The position numbers and the translations under genes are program-made. The notes beneath the pieces are model-generated. The model made no database searches. It worked only from the letters and a program-made list of their open reading frames with translations, and had not been told where the DNA came from. From Zopfochytrium polystomum (lineage: Eukaryota > Chytridiomycota > Chytridiomycetes > Chytridiales > Chytridiaceae), in the NCBI GenBank assembly GCA_025765615.1, contig JAIVFJ010000138.1, forward strand, positions 115,459 through 179,458: a stretch of 64,000 bases of DNA, read 5' to 3'. Shown here piece by piece: positions 23,409 through 33,726 of the stretch (position 1 is the stretch's first letter; each line of letters starts with the position of its first letter).

Positions 23409-24791
23409 ATGACTTCTTTGCCCTTCCCCTGGTCCTCCCCCCTCTCCTTGTCGCCGACGGCTGCGGCCGCAGCAGCAGCAGCACCTGCATCGGCATCACC
23501 AGAGGCATTCCTGCCCCACTCGGCTCCTGCGCAGTCCACCACGTCCACTTTTGCAGGCCTCCACGCTGTCAGCGAGACTTCGTTCTTTGTCATCGGCGGT
23601 GGTGGAGGAGGAGGAGGACTAAGTGGGGAACCTGGAGGTTCCGGACACTTAAACACCCAACACCACCACCACCTCACCCACCACCACAACCACCGCAAAG
23701 GCAGCCACGGCCGAATCTCCCCGATAGGTTTCTCGCCAGCTGTTCTCACACAGCCTCCCCACTTCGTCGGCCCGGGGTCCCAATTTCAGCAACCGTTCCA
23801 CTCGTCACATAAGCCAGCAACGCCCGCCGCTCAAACCAAAGCTCCACTAAGGTTAACTGACACAAACAGTTATCTTCTGTCAAAACCATCCTCCCGCAGT
23901 CCCGCCTCGCCACCTTCCTCCTTGTTCCCTTCTTCCACCAGCGGCGCAAACCAACGAAAGACAGCGGCCCGCTCAAACTCTGCTCGCCGCCACGAGGTCT
24001 CCGACCGGTACCGCCTGTTCTCCGACCTCCACGAGACTGCGTTACCCCCGCCGCCACCGCTGCCGACAACCCCGGCCCACGCGGACCCTCCCAAACAACC
24101 CATCACCTTCATCCCCGCAGCGCCCGCCCCAATGGCTCGAAGCCGCACGTCGCGTTCCCAGCTCCGCGACCCGTCCCTGTCGTCGTCCCCATCCGTGTTC
24201 ACAACAGCGTCGACAGGGGCCGGCAGCGCCCCAAATCTGCAGCAGGTGCACCAGCAGCAGCGGCAGCACCACCAACAGCAGCAGAAGCAACAAGCGTCGT
24301 CGTCGCCCACGCCCGCCTCTCTGTCTACGTCGCTCCCGTCCCCGTTTCCGCCCACGGGGTCCTCGGCCGCAGCATCGGCGCAACAGCCGCAGCAACAGGA
24401 ACTGTGGCTGGATGCCTATTCCGCGCGCGGGAGCACCCCCGTCGCCGCCGGCGGCGTGAACCCAACGCTCTTGTACCGACGCACCATGTCGTTCGACAGC
24501 GCCATGGCGCCGTGGGCGGGAGCAGCAGTGGCGGTATCGACGCCCTCGGCTTCGCCGGCGCCGATGCCGCCGCCGCCAACGCCGGTTCCGCCGCACGGCG
24601 CAGGCTCTCGCCGCAGCGACGACAGCCACCGAAGCAGCGAGAGCCGCGACAGCGCCGCGCGGCGTGCCGCGGCGAGCGACGGCAGCGGGGAGGGCGAGGC
24701 GATGCTGTTTCGGGTGGACTCCGACGGGGAAGGCGGCGTACCGCCCGTTCCACGAATTCCGCAGAAATGGGTGACGAACCAGTTTTTGTGA
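23409..24791 (+). CDS. Ser/Pro/Gln-rich low-complexity protein with FIPAAP motif (relative of the 8.2 kb gene)
   Basis: About 460 residues in one exon, from the first good ATG (MTSLPFPWSSPLSLSP). Composition is biased throughout: Ala and Gly runs, a His/Asn stretch (HHHHLTHHHNHRK), poly-Gln (QQVHQQQRQHHQQQQKQQ) and Ser/Pro regions. Two motifs stand out because they recur in the protein at 8163-9092 in the same order: ITFIPAAPAPMARSRTSR, and a C-terminal PPVPRIPQKW, here four residues from the end. SARRHEVSDRYRLFSDLHE is the least biased segment and may be functional. No domain or function is recognised. It is followed by a poly-T tract and the small ABM gene. Confidence 0.6.
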   Translation: MTSLPFPWSSPLSLSPTAAAAAAAAPASASPEAFLPHSAPAQSTTSTFAGLHAVSETSFFVIGGGGGGGGLSGEPGGSGHLNTQHHHHLTHHHNHRKGSHGRISPIGFSPAVLTQPPHFVGPGSQFQQPFHSSHKPATPAAQTKAPLRLTDTNSYLLSKPSSRSPASPPSSLFPSSTSGANQRKTAARSNSARRHEVSDRYRLFSDLHETALPPPPPLPTTPAHADPPKQPITFIPAAPAPMARSRTSRSQLRDPSLSSSPSVFTTASTGAGSAPNLQQVHQQQRQHHQQQQKQQASSSPTPASLSTSLPSPFPPTGSSAAASAQQPQQQELWLDAYSARGSTPVAAGGVNPTLLYRRTMSFDSAMAPWAGAAVAVSTPSASPAPMPPPPTPVPPHGAGSRRSDDSHRSSESRDSAARRAAASDGSGEGEAMLFRVDSDGEGGVPPVPRIPQKWVTNQFL

Positions 24792-24949
24792 GAGCGTTGA
24801 GGGGCGGAATTTTTTTTTTTTTTTTTTTTCTTTTGTGTTTGTTATATTGTGGTTTGTTCGGCAAAAAAATCAAAAAAAGACATTCCGCCGGCGGAGGACA
24901 ACCAGACCAGACCACCCAACCCCATCTCTATCCCGCTGATACCCAAGCC

Positions 24950-25426
24950 ATGGTCCACACCATCGTCGCAAAGCTCCACACCAAGGACGACCCCGTTGCT
25001 ATCAAAAAGCTCAGCGAGAAGCTCGTTGAGGCGAGCAAGGTCTACCTGAAGGACGAAGGCACCATCTCGTGGTACGTCATGCAGGACCACGTCGACAAGC
25101 GCTCCTTCACCATCGTCGAACGCTACGAGAAGGAAGCGGTGCGTGCTGTCGGTGCTCTTTTCTTCCCGTCCTTCTTCCCTTGCCATGCACCGCAACACGA
25201 CATGCAATGCATTTCGGGCGTGTGTGCACAAGCGCACGCCGATGTGCGATGATCAGCTAACTTCTCCCTCTCTTTCTCGTCATCCATGCACGACGTTAAT
25301 TACCCGTCCCCCCCACAGAGCTTGAAAATTCACGTTAGCAACCCCTTCTACAAGGAGTTTGGGGCCTTTGTTATGCCGCTCTTGGACAAGCCCATCGAGA
25401 TTCTGCGTCACAACGAGCTTGAGTGA
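24950..25426 (+). CDS. Small antibiotic-biosynthesis-monooxygenase (ABM)-like protein
   Basis: A 98-residue protein from two exons, 24950-25138 and 25319-25426, joined in phase 0 by a GTGCGT...CACAG intron. Sequence features fit a dimeric alpha/beta-barrel ABM (YgiN-like) fold: strand MVHTIVAKLHTKDDPVAI, helix KLSEKLVEASKVYLKDEG, strand SWYVMQDHVDKRSFTIVERY, then after the intron SLKIHVSNPFYKEF, equivalent to the usual HxxxxHxxxF helix start, and a final PIEILRHNELE. Such proteins include quinol monooxygenases and uncharacterised stress proteins, so the substrate is unknown. It converges with the tetraspanin gene 135 bp away. Confidence 0.8.
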
Positions 25427-25561
25427 ATTGCCACAGTTTTCGCAGTGGCGTGCGTAATGGGGCAAAGGAAAACGTTTCAATATACTGTAGTTGACGACCA
25501 TTTTTTGCTAACATACAGAACTGAAAAAGAATGATGAATGGGAGTATGTTTGCGCCTGTTA

Positions 25562-26522
25562 TCACAGGCGTTGGTAGGGAGCAGCCGTAACAACGGTAAC
25601 GCGAGCGGGGTCGTTCACAAAGCGTCGCCTGGCCTGGTCGGCTGCGCCAATCGTTAGGAGAATGAGAACTGAGATGACGACGGTTCCGACTATGGAGTAC
25701 TTGAACATGGCATTCAAACCGTTGGTGACAACGGCAAAGCAGCCACCAACAGCGGCACTGTAAGTGGAATCGGCGCAGGCGTTTGAAGTACGTTCGCTTG
25801 TGTACACCAGGGGCGGTCCCTGGTACACCAAACTGTTGTCAGTGTAACCGCAGCAGTTCCCCTGAAGTCCGAAAACGTTTAAATGTGAGAATTGTGCAGT
25901 ATTAAATGCGAGGCAAGAAGTCGCTCACCCTGTACTGCACGAAGTCCTTGCTTGCGTCATCCAAGTCTGTCCAATCCGATTTGTCTCCGTTCATCCACGA
26001 GTTGTAGTTATCGCGCTGACCAAAAGAACAAGAACAATGAGTGCTTCTCTGAACCAAGAAAAGAAAAATGGCATACCACAGTCTTGATAAAGAAGATTCC
26101 AAACGCAAGGAACCCAATCAAGTCGATAATGAGAGCGAAGACGTAGAAGGACAGCAAAGGGTTGATTCGGCCAACGGCGCCGATACAGCCAGAGATAGCC
26201 GTGATAACGAAAAATCCGCCTACAATGGCGACGCCGAGGACGACGCCTTTCGAAACAGTCGCCACTCCCTCCTGCAAGAGATGAAGAGACGAGGAATGAG
26301 TGGTGAAGAGGTAAGCATAAACGTGCGTTGCCATGCTACCCTTTTCAGCTCCAAAGAGGAGGACTAGCGCTGGAAAGGGGGGTCACTTACAAATTCACCG
26401 TCGGTGACGGTTCGATAAGCGGCGATTCCAGCCCCGAGGACCACCAGGCCGATAAGCAGGAATACGATGTTGCTCAAAATGAGCCAGATTCGGCTGAACC
26501 AGTGCTTGGATTCGCGTTGCAT
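25562..26522 (-). CDS. Tetraspanin
   Basis: Four-pass membrane organiser. Exon 1 (26391-26522) encodes MQRESKHWFSRIW and the first membrane helix LSNIVFLLIGLVVLGAG. The next exon carries helix 2 and helix 3 (VVLGVAIVGGFFVITAISG, then LLSFYVFALIIDLIGFLAFG). A short exon encodes part of the large extracellular loop (DNYNSWMNGDKSDWTDLDD). The last exon has the diagnostic CCG motif in GNCCGYTDN, further loop cysteines (SNACADS and GGCFAV), helix 4 (YSIVGTVVISVLILLTIGA) and a short tail. The CCG motif and topology are what define the family. Fungal tetraspanins act in cell-surface differentiation such as penetration structures; the role here is inferred. Confidence 0.88.
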
Positions 26523-27030
26523 CGTAACGGCAGCTGGATGAGGGGGACGGACGGGGTCAGAAAGAATGACGAACGGAATGCGGTCGACGAGGAGATAGAT
26601 GGAGCGCGCGCGTCGTCGCCAGATGATGGATGGTAGCGCAAAGAGGGTGGAGGAATGGGGCCGAGTTGGAGAGGGGGCAAGGGAGGTGGCTGAGATTTCG
26701 AAGGCACCCTCCAGCCTTGGCAGGCTGTGGATGTGGAGGGTGAGGCGGTGCTGCCGGCTTGCCTTGTTCGTTCTGTTTTTTGTTGTTTTTTTTCTGTTTT
26801 TTCGTAAGCGAGCGTGAGCTTTTTATATATGTATTGATTCCTTTTTTTTTTTTTTTTTTTTTTTTTTTTGGTTTGTTTGGCGGGGCTGCGTAATTGATTG
26901 GATCTGTCTTCTGTCAGTCTCTCTTTCAAGCCACTTCAAGTACCCAAACTTTTCCATCCACCTGCAGCGACCACCACTCCCCAAAAGAAAAAGAAGAAAA
27001 AAATAAAACATTCTCAACACACACACACGA
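26523..27030. other. Divergent promoter region between tetraspanin and PIP5K
   Basis: Holds a poly-T tract (about 26841-26870) and A-rich sequence next to the PIP5K start. No coding family is recognised. Confidence 0.5.
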
Positions 27031-29621
27031 ATGGGGTTGACCGGTCAAGAGGCCGCTGCGGCAACCGCCGTCGCCGTCCCTTCTCTGCAACTTCAACTCC
27101 CGTCCCCGCAAGCCGCCTCCGGCGGAACCCTGCCCGCTCTAGTTCCTAATTCCACATCTGCAACATCGACAAACCTAGAATCTGTAGCCGCTCACCGCAA
27201 AGGCGATGGCCCGTCCTGGACCGTCGCGGACGCCGTCCGCCTGGAGAAGATGAGCAGCTACAGTCGAAGCAACGGTCTTGGCGTTTTGCTTCCATCGCTG
27301 GACCTTCCTCCCGCCACCGCCGCTCCGACGGCCCATAACTCCCGAACACCGAGAGACCCTCAATCCGATGTTTCCTTGGCGCAGCTAACCGCAAATGCGT
27401 CAACCACTCCACTGCAGCTTTCAACTGCCTCGTTGCCGCTGAAGCCGGTGTCCTCGTCTGGTTCCTCGAACCTAGGTACTCCTTCATCAACCCAAATCAC
27501 GGAGCCCAAGCCGAAGAGTCGAAGGCGCTGGGCATCCAATGCAACCTCGAACTCCTCTGCCGAAAGTCTCCGAGGATTGCCGAACCAACCGCTTCCAGCC
27601 AAGCCCGAAGACCAACCGGAACCTGTGGTACACTCTCACACTGATGTCTCGTCCTCCATTCAGCCCTTGGCTCAAGACACACCACAACCTCCGATCGTGG
27701 CTGACTCGAGTCTTGGTCGACCGGCCCAGCGTTTCCCTTCTATGCCTGAAATGTCCCACACAAGAACAAACGCGCAACTTCCGCCGATCCTAGCGGAAGC
27801 GGCGATCTACCGATCTGGATCTGGTACAAAGAGCGTGCCAATGTCGCCCATGCGAGCCACCCCTGCCCAAAAGTACAACCCCCATTACGGGGTCGAAGTT
27901 GGAACCCTTTCCAGAGTTGTTTCAGGTGTGGACGCTGAAGGCAGAGAGGTGGTCGTCGGAACCCCCGTGAAGGAAGGGCACGCGAACTATATGCTTATGT
28001 ACGACATGCTCACTGGAATTCGGGTCTCCGTAAGTTTTTTCAAAGAAATCTAACCGTTTGCACTAATACTACGACATTCCTAGGTATCAAGGTGCAACGC
28101 TCGAGAAAACCGCCCCCTGGATGAGTCTGATTTCGCTGCTGCCCATAAGCTTGCTTTCGATGTTACGGGCAACGAGCTTACTCCTTCAGCGCGGTACGAT
28201 TTCAAGTTCAAGGACTACTCTCCTTGGGTGTTCCGTCACATCCGAGAACTGTTCCATGTGGATGCAAACGAATACTTGATGTCCTTGACCGGCAAGTATG
28301 TCTTATCAGAGCTTGGCAGCCCCGGCAAGTCTGGCAGTTTCTTCTACTTCAGCCAAGACTACCGCTTCATAATCAAGACAATACACAAGTCGGAGCACAA
28401 GTTCGTGAGGAAAGTTCTGAAAAAATACTACGAGGCAAGAGTTTCCCTACAGTAGCCCACCACCTACTAACAACATCCCAAATTCAGCACGTGAAATCAA
28501 ACCCGGAGACATTGCTTACACGCGTTTTTGGGCTGCACCGTGTGAAGCTGCCCGGCAACAAGAAAATACACTTCGTCGTTATGGGCAATGTCCTTCCTGC
28601 CAACAAGGATGTTCACGAGACGTATGACTTGAAAGGGTCGACCGTGGGGCGTATCGTTCCTCCCAACGAGGCGGAGGACAATCCACGTGTGACCCTCAAA
28701 GATCTAAATTGGTTGGAGAAGAATCGCAAGCTGCACCTTGGCCCGATAAAGCGATCACTCTTGCTTGATCAAATCCGAAAAGATGTTGAGGTGAGAGGAT
28801 AATTTTAGCGATTGCTCCATTCTAAAGTCGAATCCAACTAGTTCCTGGAGCGTCTAGAGATCATGGATTACTCTCTTCTTATCGGTTGCCATGATCTAGT
28901 CACAGGAAATAATCGAAATATCCGTGACAACACGCTTGCCGTATTTGAACCCAATTTGGAAAACATCAATATGGGGACCCGCCAAAACTCCCAATCGCAC
29001 AAACGGTCGATTTCGGCCGCTTCCACAACGCCAACGACACCAACCTTCGGATCCTCCCACGGGAGCCCTTCAGTTCCAATTGCAGAGAATGCAACGCCAC
29101 AATCACCCTCGCGCGCCACATCACCCCGCCTTACCAGATCCACCTCTTTCCCCTCCCATTCCGCCGCCCACCTTCAGCATCCGCTCGCCGAGGAGGACCG
29201 TGCAGCCACCATGCGCCGACTTCTCGCTGAAGCCGACCCAATATGGCTCGGCCCGAGTCAGTCCCGATTGCCAAGTAGCTCGCCCCCGGAGCGAACGAAC
29301 TTCATGTTTTACAGGGAAATGGGAGGTTTTCTTGCAACAGACGAAGAAGACAATGTTCTTGGAACTGAACTCTACTTCGTCGGCATAATCGATATTTTCA
29401 CGCGGTATGATGGCGTGAAAAAGGCGGAGCATTTCTGGAAAAGTCTCTTTAATGACGGAGTAAGTTTCCTTTTGTGGCTTTTTCTTCATTGAGCGAACTC
29501 TGACTTTTTGTAGAAAAAGATTTCAGCTGTAAACCCAGTCCAGTACGGTAAACGATTTTTCGAGTTTATTTCAGCAGGAATCAGCAACACTCCTTCAAAT
29601 CGAAGAGAGCGGCAGCGGTGA
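27031..29621 (+). CDS. Phosphatidylinositol-4-phosphate 5-kinase (MSS4-type)
   Basis: Makes PI(4,5)P2 at the plasma membrane. Exons 27031-28029, 28084-28434, 28488-28790, 28842-29459 and 29514-29621 join in phase. The first about 300 residues are disordered Ser/Pro. The kinase core shows [40 protein letters not shown] (Gly-rich loop and ATP-binding Lys), [37 protein letters not shown] and [19 protein letters not shown], ending [14 protein letters not shown] near the stop. An insert of about 130 low-complexity residues lies between MDYSLLIG and the IID motif. Intron 2 (28435-28487) uses a GC donor (GAG|GCAAGA), forced by the conserved junction [15 protein letters not shown]. Confidence 0.93.
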
Positions 29622-30375
29622 CCGGAACTTTGGGCCTAACTAAACGAGCCTCATATAATCCGAAGAAGTTGGTTCTTGCATCGGGTGTTACTACCTAACA
29701 GCAGTCGTTGGCCTCATGTGAATGCCGTGCGCAGATTGAATCGCAGCTAGTCCCCTCACTAATATGTTTCAAGGAGCCTCATAGTCTAACCCAGAAAAAC
29801 TGTAGTGAGTTTTTATTGACAAAGTTTGCCCTTCGCTTTTTTTTTCTTTCTCTCTCTCTTTTTTTTGCTCTGCGAGCATTATCATTACTCTATCTGTCCG
29901 TTTTTTTTCTCTTCATCATATCAATAAATCTTTTGCCTGTTTCTGGACTCGGAGCAACGAAGGAACCAGTAGTAGCAATAGCGAAATTTAAGAAGACGAG
30001 AAAACGAAAAAGGGGGAGTCAAATCTTGCGAAAAAAAAAACACTTCGTTGTATCGTTCGATGGCTGTTTCCAGCAAAACTGAATCCAACCGAAGCTGCAG
30101 CTCGTATACTGCGATTAAGACAGGTTGGTTTTGGTTAATGGTTGACTTCCTACCCTATCCAATCGGAAGATCCTCAGAAAGTGCAATTTGACGGTTTCTC
30201 AAAAGGCGAATTCCCAAGTCTTGGGGTCAAAGGGTTTTGGACGACAGGCTCCATTTTCTGGACGAATCTCTTGACGGGAAAGAAGAAGCCATGATCGAAG
30301 TGACGAACATTTGGACTGCTTAAGGACCGCCTCAAAAGCTTCGCGATTCGAATATCGAATCTATCCGTGCGAAGA
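29622..30375. other. Convergent 3' region between PIP5K and the WRAP53-like gene
   Basis: 3' flanks of two convergent genes. A T-rich tract lies at about 29840-29920. No recognised coding family; an open frame at 29708-30082 is composition-driven. Confidence 0.5.
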
Positions 30376-32570
30376 CTACTTTATTATTCGATCGCGGACC
30401 ACTTCTGCGTCCACAAGAGGAGTTTCAGTTTGAGGTGTTCTTTCCTCCCTCTGCGTTTCTGCACCCTTACCGCCGTCCACAAACGTTTCCACATCTTCCA
30501 TTGGTGCACCCACGGAAACGTGGATCTCCTCAGTCACAGAAGATGAAACTTCGTCCAGACCATCCTCACCCTTGCCACTTGCAGCGCCGCCCACGAAGGT
30601 CTTCGCCTCTTCCATAGGTGCATCCACGGAATAGTTGCCTTCCTCAGTCTCCCTAGAAGCACCTTCAGCCAGACCATCGTCACCGCGACTCATGTCTACA
30701 CGATAGACGGCCAAGGCCGTGTCTGGCGCACTCCGGGCGGTTCCTCTCGTTGCCTTCACACCGACCTCGTCATCCCGTTCTTGCTCTGATTCACTATCGT
30801 CTTCGCTGTCTGAACATGAATCTTGAGGGCTCTGATCGCGCTGGCCGTATGAGATGGCGACAAACCCAACACTCTGGTCGACGCTGGTAGAGTTGTAGTA
30901 TAGAGGATGAAAGGAGGCCGATGAGATAACCGAGCTCGTAACCGGCAGGTTCAATAGGTCCGCCCCGCGTGAGGTGTCGAAGAGGCACAGAGCTCCACGC
31001 TAATAAATTTATGGGGCCAGTCCCATGGACATCAGAAAGGAACAAAGTGCGGACAAGCCAAGAACAAAATAAGAAAAGGAGAGCAACTTACATCGTCGCC
31101 GGCGACTCCGACAGTCCCGTCAGCCCCGATCCCGAATCCCATTCTCTGGTTCGTCCGAGCCGCCCGCTTCACCTCGACAACGTGCCCACCATCCAGATTC
31201 CGCAGGTCGTATCCGCGGATGACCCCGCTGCGGCGCGCCGCCACAAAGATGTGGTTGCCTCCGCCCGCGAACCGCAGCTGGGTCACGCCGTGACCGCTGC
31301 CGGCCATCCCTGCCAGCGACCCCACACGGCGATCCGCGCAACTGGCGCGCACGTCGTAAAGGCCGACCGAGTGGCAGTAGGAACCAACGGCAACGACGCC
31401 TTCGCGCGTTGGGTCGTACGCGAGCGCAGAAATGACGCCTTTTTGTAACTTTGATCGTTTCGTGGCGGGTCCTTTGGAGTTTTTGGAGGTTTTTGGTTGG
31501 GATGCGGTGGAGAACGCTACGAGAGGGGTTCCGGCGTTGGGACGGGATAGGTCAAAGATTTGGCAAGATCCGGTGAAGCCTGCAAGAATGTGGGCTCCAT
31601 CGGGCGAGAAGGTAATGCTGTGCGGGGCGGTAACGAGGTCGCCTTTGGTGTACGCTGTGTAGGAGGCGCGAAGCTGAGCGAAATGTCTCGTTATTTCAAT
31701 CAACGAGACGTAAAAATCACCGCAAAACTCACACGTCCAGTGTATGCATCGTAGAGAGTGATGGGGTGATCCCGAGTGCTTGACAAAAAGCAGCAAGTCG
31801 AGGGGTCTGTTAAAGAGTGCATTAAAGTTGAGGACGAGCTGCACGGGCATTTGTCCCGTACCGGCAGAATTCATGAACGGATACCTGGATAAGTTTATCA
31901 GCACTGTTTAGGCAAACAATTATTCTCCTCATACCAGCAATAGTCATAAACAGACTCTCCTGCAACAGTCCACAGGACTTCGGCTGTACTGGAGGCTGCT
32001 CTGACAGGTGAGGATTGAGTTGGCCGCTACGTTCGAATGGTTTTACAAACCGGTTTCACCTTTCGCAGTTTGGAGCGCTGTTGCCCTGCAGCATGTGTCT
32101 TTGAGTGATGCTTTGAGTGATGTAAGCAATTAAGAAAACCTCACGTTTCAAAAACTCGTAGCACGTTGTCATTTGAGTTGCCTGCAAGAATTTGTCAAAA
32201 CAAAATAACAGTATTTTTTCGGCTGGGCGTAACTGAGAAGGCATGTCCCATCTGGACTCCTTGAAAAGAAAGTTGAGTCAGTAAGAGTCGAGGAGCAACA
32301 ACGTGTGTCAGAAGATGTAGCTTACCATTGCACAGAACTGAAGAAGAAATTTGAATCCTTAATGCCTCCCTTTGAAGCGACAATCCGCTCATTCGGCGTA
32401 TCCGCAACGTCGCCGGTCGTTGGCGAATCTGAGCGTGACGCGACACTGCAACTCGAAAATGACGGGCGAAGCTGGCGCGGGCTGCGATCCTTCGCGAAGC
32501 GATCTGGAGGCGTTCTCCATGCGAGATGATGATCAAAAGTACTCGACAAGGTCATCGCTGCGCAAAGCAA
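30376..32570 (-). CDS. WRAP53/TCAB1-like WD40 protein
   Basis: WRAP53/TCAB1 binds CAB boxes of small Cajal-body RNAs and telomerase RNA. Diagnostic parts: IKDSNFFFSSVQW|SPDGTCLL and NSNDNVLRVFE, whose introns were deduced from phase and match the family's first WD repeat; SITFSPDGAHILAGF with CQIFDLSRP; GVISALAYDPTREGVVAVGSYCHSVGLYDV; GVTQLRFAGGGNHIFVAARR with VIRGYDLRN; and ARTNQRMGFGI. The last exon gives a hydrophobic ending of the propeller (ADLLNLPVTSSVISSASFHPL) and then an acidic low-complexity tail with an imperfectly repeated segment (VDAPMEEAKTFVGG and VGAPMEDVETFVDG). The start at 32570 lies 33 bp from the divergent neighbour's ATG; MTLSST at 32555 is an alternative. Confidence 0.82.
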
Positions 32571-32603
32571 AACTTGTCACGCCTCTGGACAGGACAACCA
32601 CCC
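32571..32603. promoter_or_regulatory. Very short bidirectional promoter
   Basis: Only 33 bp separate the proposed start codons of the WRAP53-like gene (minus) and the next gene (plus). Either the core promoters overlap the 5' coding regions or one of the starts lies further inside. Confidence 0.45.
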
Positions 32604-33477
32604 ATGACGTCTAGTCCACCCGTCGAGGTCCTCCAGCTGGTTTATCAGACAAGTCTAGCAGGCAGCGTGGCCGTCCTTCACTCATTCGTGGACTCCAAAG
32701 GAGAATGGCGCGTTCGCCTCTTGCTCGACAGTCGTATCTACTCAGCATCGCCCGCAACAGAAATCAGCTCAAGAGATGAGATCACCTTATTCGAATACAA
32801 AAACAACTTCCTGGACGGCATTGCGAAGGGCGAGCTCTTTATTCCTCCCGCGTCGGTAGACCCCGAGAAGCTTCAGGTGCCGGGCGCTAAATTTTGAAAT
32901 TGTCGTGTGCAGTGGGGCCTTAACGTCGCCTCAACAGCTTAAAATCTTTCCAAACGGCCCAGAGTCCCACAAACAAACCCATTGGCTGCGACGCCCGCTG
33001 CAAAGATCTCGAGAAGCAGAGGTTGCCGAGTTTGCGGATTGGGTGCGAGCCCAAGCGCTGCTTCTGCAACGCGTTGGAGCCACTGGTCGGGTGATTACTC
33101 AGTCTGGCCAGCCTTCAGCAGCATCAGAACCTTCAGCGCTCCTTTCTGGCGACTTGATGGCGGAATTGGAGGCTTTGCGCCGTGAAAAAAAGGAGTGGCG
33201 GACGTCACTGTCGGCCCAGGCTGTTCTAGGAGGGTCCATGAACCCTGCTCCTCTCCGAGCGAGCGTTGGAAGTGGTGGGACTGCGGCGACTTCCCGCAAG
33301 AGAATAGTTGAGAAAAGCCTGCTAAATCCGAGGCAGAAACTGTGGGTGACGGATATTATTTGGAGTGCACATTCTTTTTTCAACATCCGGACTGACTGAA
33401 CCCGCGTTTCCCCCAGTCGCGAAAGCAAGCAGGCGGCGTTCGTTTCGGACGACGAGGGCGACACTGAAGACGAGTGA
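32604..33477 (+). CDS. Unassigned protein; weak resemblance to the XRCC4-superfamily factor PAXX/XLF
   Basis: Exon 1 (32604-32876) encodes a strand-rich head: SVAVLHSFVDSKGEWRVRLL, DSRIYSASP and ISSRDEITLFEYKNNF. An intron to 32937 leads to LKIFPNG and a helical stalk (REAEVAEFADWVRAQALLLQ, LMAELEALRREKKEW), then a basic tail ending RKRIVEKSLLNPRQK. A splice at CT|GTGGGT to CCCAG at about 33417 gives a short acidic end (AAFVSDDEGDTEDE-stop, TGA at 33475-33477). A compact head, a coiled stalk, and a C-terminal S-L-x-N-P plus basic-then-acidic tail resemble PAXX, whose tail binds Ku in end joining. The resemblance is visual and short, so an unrelated coiled-coil protein is possible. A GTGAGT just before the stop leaves room for a further exon. 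Confidence 0.4.
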
Positions 33478-33726
33478 GTGGGTGGGGGGGTTAGTTCGTG
33501 GCTGGTTGGTGTGTTGGGTTGCGTTTTGGGTGTTGCAAGTGGAGTGTTCTGCTGGTTTGGCGGTTGGCAGTTGACAGGAGAAGGTGGTGCGAAGTCCATG
33601 GCTGGGGAGAAAAAAAATAAAGCCCCCCTGTCCCCGCAGGCCCAATAAAAAGACCCTGCACACTTCGCGACACGACGAGATCGGCTTGCTAACCACCGCG
33701 ACGCGGCGACGGCCACATAGCCCCCA

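Noticed and set aside
29708..30082. 124-codon plus-strand frame with hydrophobic stretch
   Set aside because: It lies in the 3' flank of PIP5K, and the hydrophobic part is encoded by a T-rich tract.
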